A stretch of DNA of 64,000 nucleotides, from positions 48,585,366 through 48,649,365 of the forward strand of contig NC_088777.1 of assembly GCF_954871325.1 (NCBI RefSeq). Direction: 5' to 3'. A model generated the notes under the pieces. The model was not told the DNA's origin. It searched no databases and was given only the letters and a program-made list of their open reading frames with translations. The position numbers and the translations under genes were made by a program. This stretch comes from Gordionus sp. m RMFG-2023 (Eukaryota; Nematomorpha; Gordioida; Chordodea; Parachordodidae). Position 1 is the stretch's first letter. The number at the start of each line of letters is the position of its first letter. Below are positions 24,701 to 39,700 of the stretch, piece after piece.

Positions 24701-27700
24701 GAACCACAAACCAAAGAAAATTTTATTTAACACCTAGTCCCCTTAGTAGCTTAAGGTCTCCGTATAAGGCGATCGCATAACATTTATGCCATCGTTTAGC
24801 GATTCTCCCAACGTTTAACCATCATTGTGCCCACCATTAATGAGTTCTTATTGCCAAATGGTTTTTGGTTATACACAAAGCTAATTTTCTCTTGGGACAG
24901 TTAAATTATCTTAATACATTATTGCTTTTAAAGAAAAATTAATATCTTATAGATATACGTACAAAGCTCGATTAATCGAAAGAAAAAAACATATAGGCTC
25001 GATAATGACGCCAGACTATAAATTTTTTAATTGACCGCAACTCAGTCATGTCACTAGGAATGGGTCTTTTGGATTAATTTAGCCAAGTGACGTCACAATG
25101 GAGAGGTTATTGGTGGGTCATGTCAGTCAAAATTTGGAGAGTCACCTAACCTCGCATGAAAAATATATAAATATTGAAGTTGACGGTCAAATCAGCTGGT
25201 GACTCGCCATTTTTAGTTTCCAGTGTATACAACAACTTGAATTAAATTTTATAAAATAGAAAAAATAAATTATACGCGACAAAATGGCGTGTCATCAAGT
25301 GATTTGTATTCAACGAAGTTTTATAAAATGCATTTCATAAATTAATCAAACCTTTTTTGGACAAACCACCGACCGGCTTACCCACTGCCAGCCATTTTTT
25401 ATCATCCATATCCATCATTTCAACGTAGTATCCTAAAATTGGCGGCATATCTTTTTTTTTAAATATCAAAAAAAGAATCAAATATTTCATCGCTAAATTT
25501 CGGCAATTTAAAACCCAAAAATTACATTTAATTTGTTACTGCACACTTGGTCGGTAAATAGTATCATCATCATATTTAAAAATGATTTGTTTGTACCAAT
25601 ATAATAAGTGAACTCTTCATTCTCCCAACCTCCGCAGCACTCGCGACCGTAAAACCCTCTATCGTCGTGACAACGATGGTGGAGACAGCCATTGGAAAAA
25701 CGTCCCGAATAAGAAAACCCCGATCAAAGTTATAGGGTAGAAAAGTTGTTGTGTTTAAAAAATTAACTGTTTGTTTGTATATAAAATTTAGTTTAGCTTT
25801 TCGTAAAAGTACACGTTATCGGTAGTGGGAAAATGTGTTATTTTTTCAAATTTGCAATCGTTTTGAGAAGTGCTTTATTTTTAAATTTTAAAATCTGACT
25901 TTACCGGAAATGTGCTCCATCATATTTGAAATACCTAGCCTAAGAATTTCAGACAATTATGCTATAAACATTTTAACCAGCATCTTAAGTATAGTACTAT
26001 TTACCGACCAAAAGAATATATAGTTTAAAAAAAAAATTTAAATCATGAGTTAAACTGAATTATATTTAGTAAAATAAATTTGATATTTAAAAAATAAATC
26101 TGTATAAAATTTATATATATATATATACCATAGTCTTTGAAATCTTCACCGTAATTCAATGGCGGCTTCCATCCAAGGGTTAAGCTATCAGCTGTAATAT
26201 CTGAAAACTGGAGGGGGCCTCTAGGAGGTCCTGGTTTATCTATAAGATGATAATTATATTTTATATATGTGTTCATTGTAATCATTATTTTTTTTAAACG
26301 CATGATATATAAAATCGATATATATATTAAATCTAAGCAAAAAAAAAAAATTTTCTTTAAATTCACGATATTAGTTTAAAATAATCAAATTATCAATAAG
26401 TTTTGCATTTGTTTTCGAATAGAAACTTTAGAGCACAAAATATGTAAGCAATATTTTTTTTATACGTTATTATTAGTGTTAAACGGTTCGATTTGAGCCG
26501 ATTTTTAAAAACGGCAACTCAACATTATAGACCGGAAAATATTGCCTAAGCGTCGAGATTCCGCCAACAGATGTTAATTCTATGTGCCACGTATGAGCAA
26601 AATCTCCAGTAGCCATTTTAAAAATCGGCTTAAATTGAGCCGTTTAACAACACTAGTTATTATCCCGTTTCAATTCGAACATCAATAGATAAAATGAAGA
26701 AGAAGAAATGCCCTTATAACCCCTTCTTTCGAACAAAATTTATTTTATAACGCGTATTTTCCCATCTCGAATATACATCAATAAATTTTTTTGAAACTAA
26801 TATTACAAATATGATTTTTTAAAAAAAATAACATAATTTTGCATGAATGAATATGATATAAATATTTTATTTCAGAAAAGCGAATAAAGAGATTAATAAA
26901 AAAAAAATTAATTCTTTTCGTATTCTTTTCTTTTTTAAAATAATCATTTATAATATTGTCCGAAGATTAAAATCATCAGGGCTATATTCACTTGAGGTCT
27001 AAAAAAAAATATGGTAGGGTTATTTATTTCAAAGAAATCTTATAAATTATAACATGAATAATGATGTTTAAATGGCTTTACAAATGTTCCAGAAATACAC
27101 TATAACAATAAAACGATATATTCATAAAATTATGTTTCTAAGTTCTAATTTATGTTATATGACTTATGGACTATATTGATTTTAAATAATATCTTTTATA
27201 CCTATAAAAGAAACTTCATTTCAAGCAATAAGTATCAGAGATCTGTAAATGGCAAAAATTGACCTGACCCGGCCCGGTCATGTGGAAATTTATTAATAAC
27301 CGACCAGGCCCGGTTATAATTTTTTACTAAAGGTTTTCAATTTTTTTTTTTTAAATCAAGGGCCTAAACTAAATATGTCTCGAACACCCAAAATAAACAA
27401 CTATTGGTTAAATTGAAAATACTCTACGTTATTGATTATCACTTATATAAAATATCAGAATTATCAAATATATATGCATATATACAAAAAAAATGTAAGG
27501 CCTTGTCTGTTAATTTCTTTAGTCAGGTCTGTCTCAAAAATATTTTCTTGACGTTACTTAGGCCGGCCCGGGAATTATAGATTTCTGAATCATCACATAA
27601 ATAATTCTTTTAAACATCTACCTTCAGAATCTGTTTTTGACTCTTAAATACTTTGCCACAAAAAGAAAATCTAAAGCAAATTTTTATACATTTTTGGGGG

Positions 27701-30700
27701 AGAGGGAGTGGGAGGTAGTGATGTTATACGGCTCAATTCGATATTTTAGCCAGAATCTGATCCTCGAGATTTCACTAATAAGTCTTCAAACCTTTGTGCC
27801 ATTCCATGACCACAATCTTTTAAGGCTTGCGTAATAGTTTTCTGGATAAAATATTGAGATAGCCCTTTTTAAAAAATCGGCTCAAATCGAACAGTTTAAA
27901 CAACATTTAGTGGGAGGTGTGTAGTCGGATATTTATTAGTAGTTTAAAAAGATATATAGGAAAATAAGAAAATTTGCAGTATCATCTATATAAAAAAATA
28001 ACAATTCGATTCTAATGCTAAAAATTCTCGTTTAAAAATAGAATTTGTTAGAAAGGTTGAAAAAAATAAGGGCATTTACATTGTTTTATATTGTTTTTTT
28101 ACAATCGATGGGTCTTCGAATTAAAATTGGATAATTGTCTACATATTTTCTGCTTTCATAATATGTTAGTTTCTATTAGAAAAAATATCGAGAAACCTTG
28201 TATAATAAATTTATTTTAAAAAAAGATTATAAATAGACTATTTAACAATTTCGGGTTATTGAATTATTTTTTAAAAAACATTATTGTAAATCGAAACAAA
28301 TGTGGTGTGAATCAATTTGAAAAAGATAAAGAAATCTAATTTTAAATGATATTTTAGAAGAAAAACTCTCTGTACTATAAAAAATTAATTTTTTTTTTAT
28401 TAATAAAAATGATTACGCATATGAAATGAGATAGGGTCATATAGGTTAGAACTTTTGGGTATAGGTTACTTATCCCAGCTGATGCAATATAAAATTTACT
28501 TATATTTATATCAAAATTTAAAATTTTTTTTAGGGTAATATTTTCGGGATAGGTTCTAAATCGCTAAAACATAAATCGCTAAAAATTGGGAACCTGGCTT
28601 ATATCTCCTAGAAAATTTTTAAAGTAAATTTGAAACCAAAACTGGGATTTTGGATGATATTTCTTACATTTTAGCGATTTTTTTAAATTTTCAATTTAAA
28701 TACAAGTGTTTAGTCCCCTAGTATCTATTAATATTAATTTCAAATTTACTTTAAAAATTTTCTAAGAGATATAAGTCATGTTCCCAATTTTTAGCGATTT
28801 TTGTTTTAACGATTTTTGTTTTAGCGATTTAGAATTAGAACGGGAACCATATTTTCAATATATCGCCTCCGTATTAAATTAAAATATATAACCTTTAACG
28901 AAAAACTTAATCTCAACTTCATCTTTTCCAGCTTCGTTCGCTATCTTTATTTTGTATATACCAGTCAAAGGCATTAAAGCTTTCGCTATGATTACACGTG
29001 TGATTCCTTCAGTATTTTCAATCTGAATATAATTTTTTTTTGAAGATATATAAATCGGTGAAGTAAAAAGTTCAATTTTTGATTGGACCAGCAGTTTTTA
29101 ATTTCGGTTGATGTCACCCAATGGGAATGTTTACCAATCAAATGTTGGCCTATGAGTAGTCAATAAATATTTTATTTTGTAATAATGTTTTCATTAATTC
29201 ATAAATCCTCCAATAAATTTTTTTGGATTGGGGGGGGGCTTACTCAACAGGTATACCCTTCCTCTCTCAACAAAATCCTAAACATTCCAACTAACAAGTA
29301 TATCATAACAACACTTTTAATAATCTTAGGCTATGACCTAAATATATATTTTTTTTAAATCTCAAAAATTTATAAAATTTCGTATATTTTTATAAAAATT
29401 ATGAAACATGATCTTCCATTCAAATTGTATTTTAATTCCCCGTTTAAATTAATATAACTGTCCATTTCTTATTAATAATTTAAAATTAATGTTACGTAAA
29501 AACTTACTAAATTTATTTAAATTCTAGAATTTTTAAAAAATTAATAAACTTTTGTAAATTTGAAAAAATGAATTTAGATCGCTATTTTATTATTTACATT
29601 AAAAATAGCTTAGCTTCTTTTTTTTTCTTTAAAGTTTACGACAATTTTTTTTATATTTATTTTTGATATTTAGGTAACAACCTTATGCATATTATATTTT
29701 TTTTCAAAATTAAAAAGGTTCCCATTATTTTAATGAAGGGCAAAAAATTATTGTTAATAATTATTCTAAAATAACATTTTAAATTAAATACTTTGAATTC
29801 TGGACTAGATGAAATGATCTCGCCATTCTTTTTCCACTCAACAGACGGAGATGGTGAACCTACAAATGGAAAACTTCCGTCAAAGCTCTCCCCGGGCTTG
29901 ATTTTGAACACCTTTCCGGGAAACTTATCCAATAAAAATCTTGGCTTTTCTAAGTTATATATAAATATAATAAAATTCATCATAAAATGTCTATATAAAA
30001 ATTATGTTTATTTCATTTTTTTTCTTCCGGTTTTTTCCCGCTAACCTTGACAAAATAAATATTATACCTAGCTTAGAACTGGCTCTAATTTTTTCGCTGG
30101 GAGGACCTGGCTCACTGATGCCTATGTCGTTCACAGCGCTCAACCTGTATTTGTATTCTCCGTTCGGAATCACGTCTTTGTCCGTAAAACTTAATTCCTA
30201 AATATATCGAGAAATTTTTTTAAATTGTTTACTATAAATTAAGAGTGACATATTTTTATATCTCCCCGCATAATTATTATAAATATTATTAGATTATGAC
30301 CAAATCATTTTTACTGATATGATTGATTAATCCCACTATCATTTCGAGGAAATTTTTAGCCGAATTTCCAAGAATCATATAATTTGCTCAAAAATTTAAC
30401 TAATTCTTCCTTTAAAGTACATATACAGATAAATACTTTAGTTTGCAATGAATGGCCTACGTTTATCATATACATTTTATAAATAATAAAATAATTCCAT
30501 TACAATATTAAAATATTTGAGAATAAGCTTCTGAAGACCTTATAATATCCTATTTTTACAAAAAATATAAATGTAATGTAATACTAAAATATAGGGCTAC
30601 AAAATCAAAAATGAAGAATTTTTTTTTAAAAAAAAGCGAATATTTAAAGAATAACCATTAATGTAATTCGATTTGTATTCTGGATCTCTTAAATTTTTAA

Positions 30701-33700
30701 ACTATTTACTTAGGGTCATATATCTTTAAATTCGAAAAATGTAATTTTGCCGTAAATAGAAATACAGAATTGTTAGTATAGAATAAGTAACCTACCATAT
30801 GAATACCAGACAATTTTGCCAAGAACTTTAGAACTACTTGATTTACTTTTTTTTTTACTAAACATCAGATTTTTGAAAAATTGAAAATGCCCTCGGCATA
30901 TGATTTAAAATTGAAATTTAAACGAATTTTAATGGATTTTGAAAAACCCCATTCCCATATGACATTCATATAACTAATATTACATCCGGTTCAACTTTAG
31001 CAATCTGCGCCCACTTATTGGTCTTGGTATCTTGACGTTCCACTAGGTATTCTTTAATCGGTTTTCCCCCATCATCTAAAGGCGGTGTCCAGACTATCTC
31101 TATGAAATCTTCATCTTTGTCCTTTAATTCTGGTTTTCCGGGTAAAGATGGTACCACTTTTTGTTTTTATTATTGAATAATTACATTTTAATTTTTATAC
31201 TCACATATTAATTCAATTTTATTTTTATTCCTCACGGAAAAGTTGTCATGCATTTTTATTATTTAAAAAAAAAATAAAAAATAATTTAGAACAATATTTA
31301 GTGGATGAATAAAATAGAAGAGGTCGTTCGAGGCGGCCTAAAAATATAAATAAATATATATATATAAATCTCTCTTTAGTATTGGTTGAGTAATTGTATT
31401 TTTTAGCGGTTATAAGTGGTTTTAGTCGTACTAAAAACGATTATCTAGTTTTTAGAGTAAAACTACCACTTTAAGAATTGGGAGTTTTTTTGAAAGCAAA
31501 TAGCTCAACTTTGAATAGAGTAGAAATGAACTAACTCACGCCTCAATATTTTATTCAGCACGCGCCAAGTCTTGTTTTAATAATTAACACTAACCCAATT
31601 TGGCTTGTATTGTGACGGGGTGTACCATCTCCAAGGCTTCCGAAATTCCGTATTTATTTTCGGCTTTGACCCTAAACTGATAAGTTAGCTTTTCTTTCAA
31701 GTTTTTCACGAGGCATTCCGTAGATGGAACCATGTTATTTACCATTTCCCATTTGGGCTTGTCAACTTCCTTCTTCTCCAAAATGTAATTCCTTGATATA
31801 ATACCGATTTTAGAATAGACAAATAAATTAAATAATTTACATTATTATATAATATAATATAATATAATAGTAAAATGTAATTTTATAAGAATTATTAGAT
31901 ATCTTTACAGTAATCATCTCTTACGATATCTCGAAATAGTCACACGATATTTTAATTGTATTATAGATAAACCTTCGGGTTTTTTTTAAATTTTTTAATC
32001 AAGTAAACGATTGTCGAAATGGAACCAATTATTAACCTCGTCAAATAGTTATCAAAAATCAATATAAATTAAAGAGTTATTTTAATTATTTTGATGATAC
32101 TTGTAACATTTTTATCAAATATTTCCTCCTATTAAATTTTTCACCAATAAAAAATATTTCCATTTCTCTATATGTTCTGGGTAACTGTTAGTGTAACCAC
32201 TTTTATCAATAAGTACACTTACTTTTTAAAACAAAATATAATTGTTTTATTGATGAAAAATTCTACAATAAATTTTTTTATAACGAGGTTAGGTTTTCCA
32301 AATTTCTTATATAATTCGAATTTGTGAGTGTGAGAGTCATATAACATTTTAAGGTGAGACTAATGATAGAGAGTTTTATGTTTTCATAAAAATCTCATTT
32401 ATACCTTCAAAAATTATCCCCTACATACAACAAAAAAATTATCAATTTTTAAATGGCAACGGTGGCTTGAAAGGTTAGATACCTTGATAGCACCCTTCTC
32501 CCCTCGATCTCCGCCATAATTTTAAAATTTATGAAATCAACATACTCGAGCGGTAGGAAAGGGGGGGGGTTACCTTGCATTCATTGTTAGAGCGAATTAG
32601 CGACGAAGTATACAAAAATTGTATGTAAAGATATTATATTTATATCAAATTTTGTATACATTTAACCGCGAATTTAACTGTTAATGCAGGGTTAGAGAGG
32701 TTAGATCGGTTAGAAATATGGGTTAGGGGAGTTAATATTATATATATTAAAAAAGATGGTTCGTTATTTATAATAAATAAAATTTTTAAAACGTGATTTT
32801 GCTGCCACCATCATCCTCAGGTTCTTTCCAAGTCAGTGTTAGTGTATTGTCAGTAGCTTCCTTTACCTCGAACGGCTCCCTTGGCGGGGATGGTTTATCT
32901 TTTATTATATAATTATAAATTTCATTTAATTATTAGCTTACATGAACCAAATGAATAAAAATATCTGTCAACTTCAAGAAATGACAAGAAAAGATATTCA
33001 CTTACAAACTAAGTTCATCAAAATCAATTACGAAAACAGTTTTTAAATATGTTAGTCATTTCTGGAATAAAGACAGGAATTACTTCAACTACCAAAAACA
33101 TGATTTGACAGGTAAGATAAAGTGTGTAAAGTTATTTCGACCTTACGAATCTCAGACAATTTCATCATATATATTTGTATTTTTATTTAAAAATATCGAC
33201 CATATAAAAATTTAGAAATCATTTTAAAAAAATTAATGGCAAAATAATTTTATTAAATTTTTTAAGGATTTCTCTTGATACATACTGGGATATTCTTTTT
33301 AAGGTAAAATGTTATTTTTTTTGTCCCCTAGATTATAAAAATCTTTCTCATTAATTCTTAGTGAGATGAAAGTAGATTATGTCGTTATTTCGGAGGAGAA
33401 CTTTACTTATATATTAATATTATAATTAACAGTATCGAATATTATCATTATTCGTACCAACAACTTTGAGCTTCATCGAGGTCTCATCCTTGCCTGCTAT
33501 GTTGGTTACATCGAGAGAAAATTCTCCCTCGTCACCTCTTTTAACGTCTTTCAATGTTAGTTGAGTAAAGTTTGGCTTTACCTCAACTATGAACCTCGAA
33601 TCAATATCCGCGCTTATAATCTTTTCTTTAAAAATAAGAATTAATTAATTGTTAAAATTAATAAAATATTTATAATTTGACACTATCGGCTGAGATTTGT

Positions 33701-36700
33701 AAAATATATATATTAAAATCTTAAAATTATTGCTATACTTAATATTATTTATCATTCTATCAAAAAAAATATAGAATATATTCTTTGCTTTATATAAATA
33801 GGGTTTCCTTATCCTAGATAAAAACCGGCTCTACTCTTATAGCTCGCTTTATGTGATATTTATGATGTATCAAATTTTCTGCCGATTTTAAACTATTTCA
33901 CTGTTATAAATAAAAAAATTCAACCTTGCGTTTTCCATTGAACATCCGGTTGAGGTTCAGCCTTAAATGGAACGGCAATTTTGAGCGTTTCTCCCACTTT
34001 TAGTGTTTGATCTTTTATTTTAGTCGTGTCTAAAATTGGTTTAACTCCCTTGATTTCCTCTTTAAAATTTATATCAATAAAAAATATAATGTCACTGTTT
34101 GTAAAATTATAAAAAAAAAATTTCTCTTTGACTTTCACATTTTCTGGTGGTAAGCTCCTTCAACATCTCTCTCCACTTTATGTTATTCATACAATTTTTT
34201 TATCTAATTTATACTTCTTTATATTGGCTCTAACTTTGTGACCCCATTGAAGTTTTGGCCTTCATCTTTTTCGTTGCCCATCACTTCCAAACTCTCAACC
34301 TTATTTCCTATGTAGTTCATAGGCCTTCTCATTGTGTGCCCATACCATCTAAGTCTGTTTACCATTAACTTAGTCTTAATGGGCACTACCTTTAAACTAT
34401 TTAGTATTCTTGTACTGCGCACTTTATCCTTTCTTATCACCTCAGCAATCATCCTCAGCATTCTCATCTCCATAGTTTGTAGACTTCTCTCGTCTGATTC
34501 CTTGGTTGGTCATATTTCCGAACTATATAGAATAGTTGGTTGTACTATGGAACTCTAAATGTTTCCTTTTAATTTGTGTGGGATTCTTTTGTCAAATAGC
34601 ACTCCCGATAAAAATCTCCACTTTAACCACCCTTGATTAATTTTACTCTTTATCTCTTTTTCTATTGTGCCGTTTGTTTGTATAGTGGAGCCCAAATATT
34701 TGCAGCTTTCAATCGCCGATATCTGCCATTCATTTATATCAATACTCTCTGTTTCATCTCCTCCTATCACCATATACTCCGTCTTTTCTAAATTTACTTT
34801 TAGTCCATGCTTTTCTGCGATATTTATCCAACTCATTACTCTTTCTTTTATTTCATCCTTGGATTCGGTAAGTATCACAATATCATCTGCAAATATCATA
34901 TTCCAAGGGACTGTTTGAGGTATATACTCTGCTAATACATCTATTATTGTAATGAAGAGAAGTGGGCTGAGAGCCGACCCTTGATGAACTCCTTCGGCTA
35001 TTGTGAAGCCTGCTGAAGTACCTGTTGTGCTACGGACCATTGTTGTATGGCCCATATATATATCCTGTATTATTCTTATATATTTTTCGAAACTTTTCTG
35101 TGGCGTAGCGTCCACCAGATAGGTTTTCTTGGGATTCTATCAAAAACCTTATCTAGATCGAGAAAGACCATGTTTAGCTCTTTGTTCTTTTCCCTGATTT
35201 TTAGCTCATTTGTCTAATTGCGTGGATAGCATGAGTTGTTGATCTTCCAGGCATAAAGCCAAACTGAGTCTCCTATTTCGATTATCTTTTTTCTATTATT
35301 TTTTTGTATAGTTTTAGACAGTGTGACATTAGTTTTATGCCCTGTCATTTTAACAATTGTGTGGATCCCCTTTTTGAAGATAGGAACTAGATAGCTCAGT
35401 CTCTATTTTTGAGGATCTCTTCATTTCCCAGTATTTTATTGTACAGATTTGTGAGGAGATGTAATCCATCATCTCCTAGTGCTTTAAGGCTTTTTATTGG
35501 AATATCATCTGGACCCCTAGATTTGTTGTTTTTCATCTCTTGTTCTGTTATTGATAGTATACGGTTTTGACATGTGGAGTGTTCGTCTAAATCTAGTGTG
35601 GATTAAAGTTGAGAAGCTTCTGAAAATATTCTTTCCATCTATTCATTATTTCCTTTTCCTTTATTATCAATTTTCCATCTTTATTTTTGATTACTTGAGC
35701 TCTATTTATATCCCTAGAATTCTTTTCTCGCTTTTAACTAATCTGTATATTTTATTTTGCCCTTCTTTGGTATGTAGTTTTTCATACTCATCGTATGCCA
35801 TAGATTTGGCTCTAACCACCGCCTTTGTAGCTATTCTCTTGGATTTTTTGTATCTTGCCTTGTCATCTGTGTTTTTGGATTTGTACCATATGTCATAAAG
35901 GGATATTTTTTCCTGTATAGTGGCGTGTACTTCTTCATTTCATCACCATAGTTCTTTGTATGAGTTGTTGCCTCCCCTTGTCAAGCCTAATGTAGATTTA
36001 GTAGTGTCTATTAATCTGGATGAAAGGTCTGTCCTCATTTTCACTGACTTGCGTGGAATCTATTATTTCAATGTTTGCATTATTGCAAAGGCATATGTCA
36101 TTGTTTTTAATTTACCACATTTGATGCATGGTTCAAGTTTTATCTTATTTTGAGTGGATTTATTTGAGATGTGTAAATCATGACTAGTAGTTTGTGTTGC
36201 GCGGCGATATCTTCTCCTGGGATGACTTTGCAGTCTATTACATCTTTTAATCTTCTGCTAGAGATTAGCATATAATCTATCCGTGTTTTCCTTGTACCAC
36301 TTTCATATGTTATTAAATGACTGTCTTTTTTTCCTATAGTAAGTGTTGGTTAAGGCAAGGTCGAAGGCTTGCGCAACTTATGGTACATGCTCGCTTTCAA
36401 TTTCTATCTTTATAAATTAGCTTTCTTAATTCCTAATCTGATCCCCCCTCCTTTCTCCATTCACAATTATAAGTTTATTAAGTTACTTGAAAATGTAAAA
36501 TGTATTAATTAACTACCTGGCTTCTTAGCTTTTTCCGTTGGTTCCTCTAATTCTTCCTTTTTCTCGACGGCAGCTTCAGGCTTTTTCGAGGGCTCTTTAA
36601 CTTTTTCTTTATGAATGTGATAAATTGGTTTTAATTTATGATATATCAAAAACTATCGAATACTGGCTGCCATATAATGAGTATATATCTAGTTTTTTGC

Positions 36701-39700
36701 AATGATTTCGATATGATTTTAAAATTTTAAAAAAATCTAGAGACATTCCAAAATAATTATTAATTTATCATTTTTTCCAGATTTGTTAATTTTAAATTTC
36801 ACTTTTACAGCTAAAAGTTGTGAAATTAAACGAAATTTTGAAAATTACGAGTAGAAAAAAATATTTCTTTTCAAATCTGGGTTAAGCATAAGATTCTGAC
36901 TTTTTTTTCCTCTGATATTCATATCAATACAATTTCTGCTATATCTGTTGAATGTATACTTATTTATATTATTTATTTATTTTTTTCAAAGATATTTTAT
37001 AAAAGTCCAAAAAAAAGTTAAATTTGTTTTTTACCCAAAGATAATCAATCACTTCAGCATTGGGGGTTTGTTTTTTGGAAAGTATAGCTCAACTTGGAAG
37101 AAAGGAGAAATAAATTATTCATGCCTCAAGGCTTAGCTACTTTTCTTCTATACGCGACTGTATATTAAGCCATATTTAACGATTTTTTAACCATTAACCA
37201 AAATTATATTCTTTGATACTTAATTTAATTAAAACTAACCCATTTTGGCTTGTATTGTGACGGGGTGCTTCATCTCTAATGCTTCCGATATTCCGTATTT
37301 ATTTTCGGCTTTTACTCTAAACTGGTAACTTTGATTTTCTTTTAAGTTTTTCACAAGGCATTCAGTAGATGGAACCATGTTATTGACCAATTCCCAACTG
37401 GGCTTGCCTACCTCTTTCTTTTCCAAAATGTAATTCCTTCATATCATTTCGATTTTTAAAGTATAAATTAAGTAAACGTATATGTTACATAATATATAAC
37501 ATACAATATATATTATATTAAAAAGTATTTTAAACGTGATTTTGCTTCCACCATCATCTTCCGGTTCTTTCCAAGTCAGTGTTAGTGTATTGTCAGTAGC
37601 TTCCTTTACCTCGAACGGCTCCCTTGGTGGGGATGGTTTACCTTTTATTATATCATTAAAATTTCATATAATTATTAGCTTACATAAACAAATGAATAAA
37701 AATATCTGTCAACTTCAAGAAATGACAAGAAAGTGTTATTCACTTACAAGCTACGATCATCAAAATCAATTACGAAAACATAGTTTTTAAATATGTTATT
37801 CTTTGGAATAAAGACAATAAAGACAGGAATTACTTCAACTACCAACGTTAAATTAAACATGATTTTACAGGAAAGATAAAGTGTGCAAAGTTATTCCGAC
37901 CTTACAAATTTCAGACAATTTCGCCATATATATTTGTATTTTTATTTAAAAAAATCGATATATAAAAATTTAAGAATCGTTTTTATAAATTAATGACAAA
38001 ATAATTTTATTAAGGATTTCTCTTAGTACATATACTGGGATATTCTTTTTAAGGTTTTGTCCTCTAAATTATAAAAATCTTTCTCATTATTTCTTACTTG
38101 GGAGAATGTAGATAGTCATTATTTTGGAGGAGAACTTTACTTATATATTAATATTATAAATAATAGTAAATATTATCATTATTCATACCAACAACTTTGA
38201 GCTTCATCGAGGTCTCATCCTCGCCTGCTATATTGCTTACAGCGAGAGAAAATTCTCCCTCGTCACCTCTTTTAACGTCTTTCAATGTTAGTTGAGTAAA
38301 GTTTGGCTTTACCTCAACTATGAACCTCGAATCAAGATCCGCGCTTATAATCTTTCCTTTAAAAATACGAATTAATTTTAATAAAATATTTATAATTTGA
38401 CACTATCGGCTGAGATTTGTAAAATATATATATATATATATTAAAATCATTTATATTATTGCTATACTTAATATTATTTATCATCCCTTTTATCAAAAAA
38501 ATATAGAATATATTCTGTTTTAATAGGGTTTCCTTATCCTAGATAAAAACCGGCTGTACTCTTATAGCTCGCTTTGTGCGATATCTATGATGTAAAATTT
38601 TCTGCCAATTTTAAACGATTTAACTGTTATAAATAAAAAAATCTAACCATGCGTTTTCCATTGAACATCGGGTTGAGGTACAGCCTTAAAGGGAACGGCA
38701 ATTTTGAGCGTTTCTCCCACTTTTAGTGTTTGATCTTTTATTTTAGTCGTGTCTAAAAGTGGTTTAACTCCTTTGATTTCCTCTTCTTTAATTTATATCA
38801 AGAAAATATATAATGTCACTGTTTATAAAATTATTAACTAGCTTGCTTAATTCCTAATCTGATCCCCCCACCTTTCTCCTTTCACAATTATAGTTTATTA
38901 AGTTACTTGAAAATGTAAAATGTATTAATTGGCTACCTGGCTTCTTAGCTTTTTCCGTTGGCTCCGCTAATTCTTCCGTTTTCTCAACGGTAGCTTCCGG
39001 CTTTTTCGATGGCTCTTTAACTTTTTCTTTATAAAGGTGATATATTGATTTTATATTACGATATATTAAAAACTATTGAATAACTTTCTCTGGCATGCCA
39101 TATAATGTGTATATATCCAGTTTTTTGCAATGATTTTGACATGGTTTTTTAAAAAAATCAGAGACATTCCACAATAATTATTAATTTATCATTCTTTTCC
39201 AGATTTGTTAATTTAAAATTTCACTCTTACAGCCAAAAGTAGCGAAATTAAACGAAATTTTGAAAATTCCAGAGTAGAAAAAAAAAATTTCTTTTCAAAT
39301 CTGGGTTAAGCCTAAGATTCTGACCTTTTTTTCCTCTGATAATTATATCAATACATTATCTGCTATTTCTGTTGTAATATTTAAATGAGTTAAAGAAAAT
39401 TGAATAAAAAAGATTTATTATTCAGATTAAATAAAGTTCAAATATATTTAAGTTTGTTGTTAAAACACTATGTAAATTAATAGTATAGAAAAGTATATAG
39501 GGAATATTTTACTTGTAAAATAATTATTATGAATTTGCGAACATAATTTTTAATCTTTTAATTTATATTAATTTTATTTTTCTTTTATTTTGATTATGTT
39601 TTCACTTTATAGTTAAGTATTTAATAAAGATTTAGTATCATATATTTTAGTTCTAACGTTTCATTTTTGACAATGATGTTGGAGAGTAGAGGTGCCAGGG

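Larger units (their letters stand above)
31157..33457. other. Introns of the cassette E region
   Basis: Apart from e31 and e32, the span holds intron. The parts next to the exons match the introns of cassettes B-D (for example the TGAATAAAAATATCTGTCAA block near 32950). The long stretch 31792-32700 has sequence absent from B-D, without recognisable coding content. Confidence 0.5.
31595..34059 (-). repeat. Cassette E of the tandem array, without a linker exon
   Basis: Exons e29-e32 (135, 168, 106 and 197 bases). The Ig first half is one codon shorter than in A-D, and no Lys/Glu/Pro linker exon follows; the FN3 joins straight to the FN3 of e33. Introns are still clearly homologous to B-D. Confidence 0.87.
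36517..38785 (-). repeat. Cassette D of the tandem array
   Basis: Exons e24-e28, 699 coding bases in 2.27 kb, with no large insertion inside. It is the best reference for an undisturbed cassette. Confidence 0.88.

Noticed and set aside
35551-36153. Plus-strand open frames in the RTE-like LINE
   Set aside because: They are the antisense of the endonuclease and reverse transcriptase region, which is recognisable on the minus strand.
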